14,143 bases of DNA from CAZNLL01 sp964573885. GTDB lineage: Bacteria > Desulfobacterota > DSM-4660 > Desulfatiglandales > Desulfatiglandaceae. A program made the translations under genes and the position numbers. The notes beneath the pieces were generated by a model. The model saw only the letters and a program-made list of their open reading frames with translations. It was not told the origin of the DNA and did no database searches. Shown here in pieces: positions 1 to 5,882 of this stretch. Each line of letters opens with the position of its first letter. The stretch's first letter is position 1. The DNA lies in assembly GCA_964573885.1 (NCBI GenBank), contig CAZNLL010000108.1:1-14143 (forward strand), written 5' to 3'.

Positions 1-87
1 ATCTCCTTTCTTTTTTTGAGTGTAATTTTTGATCACTGCTAGGGGTTAAAAAAAGAAAGCCAACCTTTCGCGCTAGTTCTTTCTTCA

Positions 88-99
88 CCAGTGTTGACA
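88..99 (+). repeat. Core-only match to the GTGTTGACA element (copy A)
   Basis: The 12-mer CCAGTGTTGACA at 88-99 is identical to 552-563 in copy C. The flanks are only loosely similar (pyrimidine-rich upstream, no TTTCTTT downstream), so this is either a strongly diverged copy or chance similarity. It has the same orientation as copy C. Confidence 0.35.
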
Positions 100-256
100 G
101 GGAAAAATGACTTAAATGAGGGCCTCGGCTATTCCAAGTTGCCTTGCATTTGGCTCAAATAAACATAAGGGCCATGAAGCCATAAAAAGTCATGGACTGA
201 AGCATGAGCAGCAAGCTGGATTAGAAAGAGGTAGAAGTAGAATTAGGGGAAGCAAA

Positions 257-313
257 GAGGAAATGTCAACACGTGGAAAATACTTAAAAAACACGAGTAA
301 AAAACACGTGGTT
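257..313 (-). repeat. Dispersed box element, copy B, with an inverted partner
   Basis: Read on the minus strand, this copy has CACGTGTTTTTTA followed 13 bases on by CTCGTGTTTTTTA, then ATTTTCCAC and GTGTTGACATTTC. It matches copies C and D in layout, with one extra base before GTGTTGACA. An inverted partner lies at its far end: AAATGTCAACACGTG (261-275) faces CACGTGGTTGACCATTT (305-321), giving a near-palindromic arrangement. No gene was identified that this copy would clearly control. Confidence 0.6.
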
Positions 314-514
314 GACCATTTAAATGGAATGATCAGGTAAGGTTAGAAAGAGTGAAAGAAGGAAGTAGTACCAAAAAAAAGAAAAAAGAATTACAAGAAA
401 ACTTTATTTAATGCCGGGTATTATTTCCGGGAAAATTTTTTCAACTTTTTTATGTGAGGTAATGAGGAAGTATTGTCATGTATAAGAGTATGAAAGTAAT
501 GCTTCTTTTGGAAG

Positions 515-570
515 CACTACGTGATTTTACCCCGTATTTTTGAGCGATTTGCCAGTGTTGACATTTCTTT
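515..570 (+). repeat. 56-bp dispersed box element, copy C
   Basis: This copy aligns without gaps to copy D (3072-3127, minus strand) with 46 of 56 identical positions by hand count. It runs from CACTAC to GTGTTGACATTTCTTT. Similar CGT-T-run boxes start at about 520, 533 and 545, roughly 12-13 bases apart, before the GTGTTGACA core at 555-563. It lies about 130 bp upstream of the exported-protein start codon at 703, where a regulator-binding region would be expected. TTGACA resembles a -35 box, but no -10-like hexamer sits 16-18 bases downstream. Confidence 0.65.
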
Positions 571-702
571 AATACTCGAGAAGGAAAAAAGGTGGCTTTC
601 CATTTTGGAGAGCCGTGGACCCAACAATGGCGACCATGCAGTGGGCTCCGAGAACCTGAATATGCTTAATGGATCTCTGCAATTGAGAAAGGAGATCAAA
701 AA

Positions 703-1074
703 ATGAAAGTGCTGCCTCAAATATTTTTGCCGAGATGGGATAGGAAAAAAACATGTAAGTGTTTTCCTGGAAAACCTAGAGGTCTTTTCATTCTCATACT
801 TCTCATTTGTCTTTGTCTGCTTCCTGCCATCTCCCTCGCGGCGGAAGGGGCGGCTAGTGTCGGAGCAGGTGCCGGCGGGCCAACCGGCGCAGGTGCTGGG
901 GGCGGCGGTGCGGGCATGGGAGCTGCCGCAAGTATAAGCGGGGTCAGCATTGCCGGCGTGGCCGCTGCGGCCGTGGCCGTGGTTGCCGTGGTTGCCGATG
1001 CCGTGTCCGACGATGATGAAGAACCGGTAGCTCATCATGCTGCCGCCCATCACGGAACACCAAGTCATCACTAG
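703..1074 (+). CDS. Small exported Gly/Ala-rich protein with His-rich tail
   Basis: This is a 123-residue protein of unknown function. AGGAGAT sits about six bases before the ATG, which supports the start. The N-terminus is long and basic (residues 1-27), followed by a hydrophobic core at 28-42 and a likely signal-peptidase site near SLA/AEG (about residue 46). The mature part is low complexity: a Gly/Ala stretch (49-75), a hydrophobic Ala/Val segment (about 78-100) that could insert in a membrane or aggregate, an acidic DDDEE patch (103-107), and a tail with seven histidines among the last 13 residues. The His tail might bind metal, which is inference. It converges on the PAS-LuxR regulator and has repeat copy C upstream, so the regulator may control it. 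I do not recognise a named family. Low complexity could in principle mean a chance frame, but the ribosome site and signal peptide argue for a gene. Confidence 0.65.
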   Translation: MKVLPQIFLPRWDRKKTCKCFPGKPRGLFILILLICLCLLPAISLAAEGAASVGAGAGGPTGAGAGGGGAGMGAAASISGVSIAGVAAAAVAVVAVVADAVSDDDEEPVAHHAAAHHGTPSHH

Positions 1075-1232
1075 GGCCTGAAAAACAAGCCTTAGGATGT
1101 AGATGCCTAGAGAAGTCGGTGAAGAGATAACGAAGAGGGTTTGGCAGCTGAAAGCGATCCGTGTTATTTGATCTGCCCGGCAATCTTGGGAAGGGGAACC
1201 TCATTTGACAGGGAAATCTTTTCTTCACCCTG
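1075..1232. other. Convergent intergenic gap
   Basis: These 158 bases separate the 3' ends of two converging genes. I see no strong hairpin with a T run. GGCCTG and CAAGCC at 1076-1092 could pair imperfectly around an A-rich loop, which is too weak to call a terminator. Confidence 0.4.
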
Positions 1233-1669
1233 CTAGAGTTTCAGGAGGTGGGATCGGAGACTTTTGTTTCTGTTTACCAGTCCCATCTTTTTTCGGATAT
1301 TTTTCCTGTGGAATTCCACTGTCCTGATGGAAAGACCCATGAGTCGGCTGATGTGTTTTGTGCTTTTGCCCCGCCGTATTAGATTGGCCACCTGCAACTC
1401 CTGGGGCGTGAGGTTCAGGTTTTTGGCGGTAAGTTTCCAGGAAAGGGGAGAGACAATGTCTTCCAAATTGGATTCCAGGATGTTTACATAGGATTGGAGT
1501 CTCTCATCAGAAAGTTCCTCTTTAAGTTTATCCACATATTAGGCTGGGCCATCTCCTTCACATTATAAAGGATCCTTTTCTCCAACTCCCACCGATCCTC
1601 TTCCCGCTTATCCAGTAAGACCTTGAGGGCGGTATTCATTTCCTGGAGATTGGCGGTTTTGGCCTCCAG
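1233..1669 (-). CDS. C-terminal part of PAS-LuxR regulator: coil plus HTH, frameshifted
   Basis: This is the DNA-binding end of the regulator that begins at 2979. Read from the gap edge, the first frame encodes a charged helical linker (EAKTANLQEMNTAL, LLDKREEDRWELEKRIL, NVKEMAQP) and then stops at 1484-1486. The LuxR/GerE helix-turn-helix (LTPQELQVANLIRRGKSTKHISRLM, then RTVEFHRKNIRKKMG) is open in another frame, from about 1535 to the stop at 1233. In Desulfobacterota PAS-LuxR proteins these segments are one continuous chain, with a PY(L/V)(E/D)KL motif at the join. Here the shift falls at about 1536-1542, where two extra bases (or one missing) break QPYVDKL. It may be a true inactivating mutation or a draft-sequence error. 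A GTG at 1535 could in theory start a separate HTH-only protein, but it lacks a ribosome site. Confidence 0.8.
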
Positions 1670-1769
1670 NNNNNNNNNNNNNNNNNNNNNNNNNNNNNNN
1701 NNNNNNNNNNNNNNNNNNNNNNNNNNNNNNNNNNNNNNNNNNNNNNNNNNNNNNNNNNNNNNNNNNNNN
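1670..1769. other. Assembly gap of exactly 100 Ns, probably artificial
   Basis: The run of N is exactly 100 bases, a scaffolding placeholder. The left edge ends in TGGCCTCCAG (1660-1669) and the right edge begins with the same ten bases (1770-1779). Collapsing the overlap restores a continuous reading frame, ...FMKALEA joined to KTANLQEMNTALK..., as expected between the last PAS domain and the linker of this regulator family. The gap therefore most likely hides no sequence. Confidence 0.85.
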
Positions 1770-2979
1770 TGGCCTCCAGGGCCTTCATGAATTGCCTGCG
1801 TTCGGTCACGTCCCGGACAATACCACGGAGCCCCACAGGTCTCTTCATGGAATTTTTCATGAGCGATATGGAGGTTTCTATATATCTCCTGGATCCATCC
1901 TTTTGTATAATTTCATACTCATAAGCCTTGGAAGGCTTGCCCGTGGTGAATACCTTGTTGGCTTCCTCGAAAAGCCTCTTGGCATTCTCTTTCTCCATAT
2001 GATCCCGGTTATTCATCCCCATCAATTCTTCCCTGGGATATCCAGTGATCCTGCACAGGGAATCATTGAAAAAGGTGAAGTTACCGGCGATATCCACCTC
2101 ATAGTAGGCCTCCTGGATGGTCTCAAGGATTTTTCGGTATTTTTCCTCGCTCTTTCGCAGGGCTTCCTCGGAGCCCCGTTCCCGGGTGATGTCTATGATC
2201 AGGGCCAGGACACACGGCTCCCCGTGGATGTCAATTACCTCCGCCGATAGAAGCCCGGTCCCCATCTGGCCTGAACGCTTTCTGAACCGGTATTCAAAGT
2301 TGCGGACGGAACCTTTCTCTCTTAATGCCTGGTAAAGCCTTTCACGCTGTGCCAGTGAGACCCAACGGTTCAATTCAAGGGAGGTCTTTCCGATGACATC
2401 TTCATACCGGTACCCCGACATGGTCAGGAAGCTGTCGTTCACATCGATGTAACGGCCCTCTTCCAGGGTGGTGATGACAGTGGCCGCGGGACTGGAACGA
2501 AAGGCCATGGAAAACTTCTCCTGGCTTTTGGCCAGGGCTTTCTGGGCGGCCGCCTTGTCTGTAATATCATCGGCTATCTCAAGAAACCCTATCAGGGATC
2601 GGGCCCCGTCAAAAATGGGCTCTGCCCTTAAATCAAATATCCTTCCCGTCGGGGTGGTTCTGACGGTTCTCTCTGTCTTTTTAGTCTCGAACACCTTTAA
2701 GACAGGGCAATGTTCACAGGGGCTTTCAGGGGTGCCCCAGAAGACATGACACTTCTTTCCCGCTATTTGTTCAAGGGATTTCCCGGTAGAGGCAACCGCC
2801 GCCTCATTCGCCCAGAGGATCTGGAGGTCCTGGTTGACAAACACAATATTTGCGCTTATGGCGTTGAGGATGATATCTTTTTGCGTGTGGATTTCAAAGA
2901 GTTCCCTTTCAATGCGCTTCTGGTCTAAAATCTGCCTTTCGAGCCCTTCTTCTGACAGGGTTGGTGACCGTTCCGGCAT
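1770..2979 (-). CDS. PAS-LuxR sensor-regulator, N-terminal three-PAS part
   Basis: This is the sensory portion of a cytosolic transcription regulator with no membrane segment. It has three consecutive PAS domains: the first (about residues 40-140) has the motif KCHVFWGTPESPCEHCPV, whose cysteines could bind a metal or Fe-S centre or sense redox; the second starts near EKFSMAFRSSPAATV and the third near EKYRKILETIQEAYYEV. PAS-to-PAS linkers such as DITDKAAAQKAL and DVTERRQF are visible. I chose ATG 2979 because GGGGGA lies eight bases upstream; an ATG at 2997 has no comparable site. The frame continues through the false N gap into the linker and LuxR HTH (1233-1669). Repeat copy D lies about 90 bp upstream of the start, suggesting autoregulation, which is inference. 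The signal sensed is unknown. Histidine-kinase domains are absent, so this is a one-component regulator. Confidence 0.85.
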
Positions 2980-3071
2980 TTTATGGGTCCCCCACATGGC
3001 AGCCTGATGATTCTTTGTGTGGCCCTAAAGATAAAATTTAATTATATCATTACGCATTGTGAAAATCATAA

Positions 3072-3127
3072 AAAGAAATGTCAACACGGGGAAATGAGCC
3101 AAAAATACGGGGAAAAACCCAGTAGTG
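3072..3127 (-). repeat. 56-bp dispersed box element, copy D
   Basis: On the minus strand this reads from CACTAC through CCCCGTATTTTT and CCCCGTGTTGACATTT to TTTCTTT. It matches copy C at 46 of 56 positions without gaps. It ends about 92 bp before the regulator start codon at 2979, in the orientation of that gene, so both genes of this pair have the element upstream in the same relative orientation. Confidence 0.65.
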
Positions 3128-3254
3128 GATGACGAAAAGCCAACAATAAAGCCTGTTACAGCCATAGATGTACCTCGTATCAAACATTGAAGAAAATTGT
3201 TTTTTTCGGGCTTTCCTGCGTTTTTCTTCAAGGCCTACCAGTGGATTCCCGGGT

Positions 3255-3278
3255 GCCCGGTAGTGCCCGGGCCTTTTC
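3255..3278 (+). terminator. Possible intrinsic terminator
   Basis: GCCCGG (3255-3260) can pair with CCGGGC (3267-3272) around a six-base loop, followed by CTTTTCT. The geometry suits rho-independent termination on the plus strand. There is no obvious plus-strand gene just upstream, so it may instead be incidental GC-rich sequence at a rearrangement junction. Confidence 0.35.
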
Positions 3279-3347
3279 TGAATTGCTTGACAGGAGCGAC
3301 GGGGTGTTCTCATTATTGGTTTTGGGCCCGGGCCGGAGAAAAATGTG

Positions 3348-3422
3348 ATGGGTCTGATCCGCACAGGAGATTACATCAAGGTGGACGCCGATAAAGGCCT
3401 TATTCAAATTGTGGAAGGGTAA
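3348..3422 (+). pseudogene. C-terminal remnant of a PEP-utilising (PEP-synthase-like) enzyme
   Basis: A 24-codon frame encodes a peptide containing RTGDYIKVDADKGLIQIV and stops at 3420-3422. This is the typical extreme C-terminus of the PEP-utilising mobile (phosphohistidine) domain, where a GD-x-I/V-x-VD-x-D-x-G pattern forms the last strands in PEP synthase, pyruvate phosphate dikinase and relatives. The frame stays open upstream to about 3289 but reads as unrelated sequence before residue 2, so the active-site domain and the rest of the protein (normally several hundred residues) are missing. The stop is only 18 bases before the alkyl-DHAP-synthase-like gene, so a full-length gene probably once led this operon. 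It could be real truncation by rearrangement or a scaffold mis-join. Confidence rests on one short motif. Confidence 0.55.
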
Positions 3423-3440
3423 CGACCCCCGGGAGGAGGC

Positions 3441-5030
3441 ATGCGACGCTGGAACGGGTGGGGAGATGATACGGTTCAATATCCCTTGCCTGAGGACGCG
3501 GAACTCTTTTTGACGGAAAGGGTTGGCAGGGCCGTTCCCCTGTCGGACGCTTCCCTGAAAGAGGTCTTGGCCCGGGTCCCCGGATCTCGCCTGCCTGACC
3601 ACCCCCTGGTGGACCGTTCTCCGGTAGAGCGGCTGCGACATGCCAGGGGGCAGAGCCTGCCTGATTGGGTGGCCCTTCGGAGCGGGCAGGTCCAGGCCTT
3701 TCCGGACGGGGTGGCCCACCCTGTCTCCACCCAGGAAGTGCGGGTTCTTCTTCTCTATGCGGCGGAGGTGGGCGCGGAAGTGATTCCCTATGGGGGCGGC
3801 ACCAGCGTTTTGGGGCATATTACGCCCCGGAGCGGGGAGAGGCCTGTCCTGACCCTGGACATGGGTAGGGTGGGCCGCCTGATGAGCCTGGACGAGAAAA
3901 GCCAGATCGCCGAGTTCGGGGCCGGGGCTGCTGGACCGGATGTAGAGGCCGGGCTCAGGGCCCGGGGGTTCACCCTGGGTCATTTTCCCCAGTCCTTTGA
4001 ATTTTCCACCCTGGGCGGCTGGGTCAGCACCCGTTCCTCCGGACAGCAATCCCTGCGATACGGCCGGATCGAGCACCTTTTTGCGGGCGGGCGACTGCAG
4101 AGCCCTGTGGGGAGCCTGGAGATCCCGGGTTTTCCCGCTTCCGCGGCCGGCCCGGATTTGAGAGAAGCCGTGCTGGGCTCTGAGGGCCGCCTGGGTGTTC
4201 TCACAGAGGTCAAAATCCGGGTATCCCCGCTGCCTGAGCGGGAGCGGTTCTACATCATTTTTTTCCAGGACTGGCAACAGGCCGTGGAGGCGGTGCGCCA
4301 TGCCGTCCAGGCAAGGGTGCCCCTGTCCATGATGCGGCTCAGCACGGTGAAGGAGACGGAGACCCAGCTGGTCCTGGCCGGCCACAAGAGGCTTGTGGGG
4401 TGGTATGAAAAGGGCCTGGCCCGGCGCGGGGCCGGCCCCGGGAAATGCATGCTCACCTTCGGCGTCACGGGAACCAGGGTCCAATGCAGACAGGCCTTAA
4501 GCCAGGCCCGGGAGGCCTTCAGGCAGGGGATCGGGTTTTTGGCCGGCAGGTATCTGGGCCGCAAGTGGGTTGAGACCCGCTTCCTGGTCCCCTATCTGAG
4601 GAACACCTTATGGGAAAAGGGTTATGCCGTGGACACCCTGGAGACGGCCACGGACTGGGACAGGGTGGAGGGCATGATCCAGGGTATTGAATCCGCTATT
4701 CATGGGGCCTTCAGTCGTGTGGGAGAAGGGGTGCATGTATTCACGCACCTCTCCCACCTCTATCCCCAGGGGGCCAGTGTGTACACCACCTGCCTGTTCC
4801 GGCTGGGGGGGCACCATCATGAAACCCTGGCACGGTGGGAACCAATGAAAGAAGCGGCTTCCAAGGCCATTGTGGCTCAAGGAGGAACCATCAGCCATCA
4901 GCACGGTGTGGGAACGGATCACAGGGCCTATCTGGCCGCAGAGAAAGGCCATTTGGGTATGGGGGCCATAGAAGGGCTTTGCCGTCACTTTGATCCGCAA
5001 GGGATGATGAATCCGGGCAAGCTCATTTAG
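3441..5030 (+). CDS. FAD-binding oxidase, alkyldihydroxyacetonephosphate synthase-like
   Basis: This 529-residue protein belongs to the VAO/PCMH flavoprotein fold and resembles alkyl-DHAP synthase (AGPS), which swaps the acyl chain of acyl-DHAP for a fatty alcohol to make an ether bond. GGGAGGAGG lies directly before the ATG, fixing the start. The N-terminal RRWNGWGDD is typical of AGPS-like proteins. The FAD-binding signature PYGGGTSVLGH sits at about residues 114-124, followed by the STLGGWVSTRSSGQ and GSEGRLGVLTEVKIRVSPLPE segments. Near the C-terminus, ISHQHGVGTDH corresponds to the conserved active-site His-rich motif, and the chain ends with the usual DPQGMMNPGKLI. Length and motifs look complete. 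The gene follows the PEP-enzyme remnant by 18 bases and precedes a damaged GlpD-like gene; an AGPS-GlpD pairing suggests ether lipid or glycerolipid metabolism. Other FAD-linked oxidase roles (for example a D-lactate-type dehydrogenase) are less likely. Confidence 0.85.
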   Translation: MRRWNGWGDDTVQYPLPEDAELFLTERVGRAVPLSDASLKEVLARVPGSRLPDHPLVDRSPVERLRHARGQSLPDWVALRSGQVQAFPDGVAHPVSTQEVRVLLLYAAEVGAEVIPYGGGTSVLGHITPRSGERPVLTLDMGRVGRLMSLDEKSQIAEFGAGAAGPDVEAGLRARGFTLGHFPQSFEFSTLGGWVSTRSSGQQSLRYGRIEHLFAGGRLQSPVGSLEIPGFPASAAGPDLREAVLGSEGRLGVLTEVKIRVSPLPERERFYIIFFQDWQQAVEAVRHAVQARVPLSMMRLSTVKETETQLVLAGHKRLVGWYEKGLARRGAGPGKCMLTFGVTGTRVQCRQALSQAREAFRQGIGFLAGRYLGRKWVETRFLVPYLRNTLWEKGYAVDTLETATDWDRVEGMIQGIESAIHGAFSRVGEGVHVFTHLSHLYPQGASVYTTCLFRLGGHHHETLARWEPMKEAASKAIVAQGGTISHQHGVGTDHRAYLAAEKGHLGMGAIEGLCRHFDPQGMMNPGKLI

Positions 5031-5092
5031 TTTCCATCCATAAATGGCTCTTTTTCACAAACCAGGGCGTCAATCTACGGGATCACTTGTGC

Positions 5093-5110
5093 GGTGTACT
5101 ATAGTACACC
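5093..5110. promoter_or_regulatory. 18-bp perfect palindrome, candidate operator
   Basis: GGTGTACTATAGTACACC is perfectly self-complementary over 18 bases. It lies in the 219-base interval between the AGPS-like gene and the GlpD-like gene, about 140 bp upstream of the latter. Perfect palindromes of this length are typical binding sites of dimeric repressors (TetR, GntR or MarR type). The regulator is not encoded nearby. No clear -35/-10 pair was found beside it. The rest of the interval holds nothing recognisable. Confidence 0.5.
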
Positions 5111-5252
5111 TCTGCGTAATCCGTTGGTTTCCTTGATTTTGCAAAAAATATCTCATTTCTGGATTGGAAACGCACTTGTGCCCGGAATCGATTTGTGGAT
5201 GGGCACCATTTAACGGCGGGGGTACGGCCCCAAGTTCCAGGAGTTTCAAGTG

Positions 5253-5867
5253 ATGATCACATCCAAGGCCATGTCCATGGATGAAACCCGCGAGGAGGCC
5301 TGGGCCCGGCTCCTGGAAAAGGGCTCCGGCCAAGGCCCGGGCTGGGACCTCCTTGTCATCGGTGGAGGGATTACAGGGGCGGGGATCCTGAGGGAGGCGG
5401 CCAGACGCGGCATGGCTGCGGCCTTGATCGAGCAATGCGATTTCGCCTGGGGCACATCCAGCCGTTCCGCCAAGATGGTCCACGGAGGGCTTCGCTACCT
5501 CATGGGGGGCCGGTTCAAGCTCACCCGCGATTCAGTGAGAGAGCGGGAGCGGCTGATACGGGAAGTCCCGGGTCTGGTGGATCCCATGGGGTTCCTCCTT
5601 GGTGATTACAGGGGCCAGAGCCCCAGTAAATGGTCCTTTTTGGCCCTTCTCACCGTGTATGATCTCCTGGCCTGGAAGTGGAACCACCTGGAGGATCTCC
5701 TCCTCAGGCGCACCCGGCTGGGGGTATTGCTCGAAGAGGGCGGCACGGCATTGTTGGGCCGCATCAGAGAGGTGTGCGAGCAAGAACTGGGCTGGGACCA
5801 TGAGACCTGGGTTCAGGAGGCCACAGCCTATCAAGACCTCTGGGGGCGCTGCTACAAGGTGCCCTGA
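5253..5867 (+). pseudogene. GlpD-like glycerol-3-phosphate dehydrogenase with large in-frame internal deletion
   Basis: This is a 204-residue remnant of an FAD-dependent glycerol-3-phosphate dehydrogenase, normally about 500-560 residues, which oxidises glycerol-3-phosphate to DHAP and passes electrons to quinone. The N-terminal part (residues 32-144) is a clean family match: dinucleotide fold VIGGGITGAGILREAARRG, then WGTSSRSAKMVHGGLRYL and the VYDLLAWKWNH segment. Residue 146 onward (LEDLLLRRTRLGVLL, ELGWDHETW, AYQDLW) is the C-terminal helical domain. The join at about 5685-5690 drops most of the FAD and substrate domains while keeping the frame. AGGAG lies nine bases before ATG 5253; GTG 5250 is an alternative start. 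The protein is very unlikely to be active. Either a real deletion or a collapsed assembly could explain it. The stop lies 15 bases from the end of the converging fusion gene. Confidence 0.8.
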
Positions 5868-5882
5868 TCCGGTGTCTTATGG

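Larger units (their letters stand above)
1..702. other. AT-rich intergenic region carrying repeat copies
   Basis: I see no convincing gene here. The stretch is rich in A and T runs and holds three matches to a dispersed GTGTTGACA element (88-99, 257-313, 515-570; annotated separately). A 74-codon frame at 116-340 runs through one of these repeats, has basic low-complexity composition and no ribosome binding site, so I treat it as noise. Positions 413-432 contain two CCGG tetramers around an AT spacer followed by T runs, too weak to call a terminator. The last 190 bases are the probable 5' regulatory region of the exported-protein gene that starts at 703. Confidence 0.6.
2980..3347. other. Intergenic region at the junction of two gene groups
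   Basis: There is no convincing gene. The region holds a TATAAT at about 3041-3046 on the minus strand that could serve the regulator, repeat copy D (3072-3127), and a GC-rich hairpin with a T run (3255-3278). The AT-rich left part switches to GC-rich DNA near 3240. A frame at 3197-3394 shows weak resemblance to degraded PEP-mobile-domain sequence (for example PVVPG and TGATG), but I would not call it a gene. Confidence 0.5.

Noticed and set aside
257..321. CRISPR array or insertion-sequence terminal repeats
   Set aside because: The copies are too few, irregularly spaced and diverged for CRISPR, and no transposase gene lies between or beside them.
116..340. 74-codon plus-strand open frame
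   Set aside because: It has no ribosome binding site, basic low-complexity composition, and overlaps the dispersed repeat copy B.
479..544. Short frame starting MYKSMKVMLLLEAL with a GAGGAAG upstream
   Set aside because: It is only 21 codons and runs into repeat copy C. A leader peptide is possible but unsupported.
515..570. The TTGACA in the repeat as a sigma-70 -35 box
   Set aside because: No acceptable -10 hexamer lies 16-18 bases downstream in copy C or copy D, so I treat TTGACA as part of a conserved binding element.
521..706. 61-codon plus-strand frame ending at the exported-protein start
   Set aside because: It begins at a GTG inside the repeat, has no family resemblance, and occupies the probable 5' untranslated region of the gene at 703.
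3228..4484. 418-codon minus-strand open frame
   Set aside because: It is antisense to the FAD oxidase, whose family motifs are unmistakable; long antisense frames are expected in GC-rich genes.
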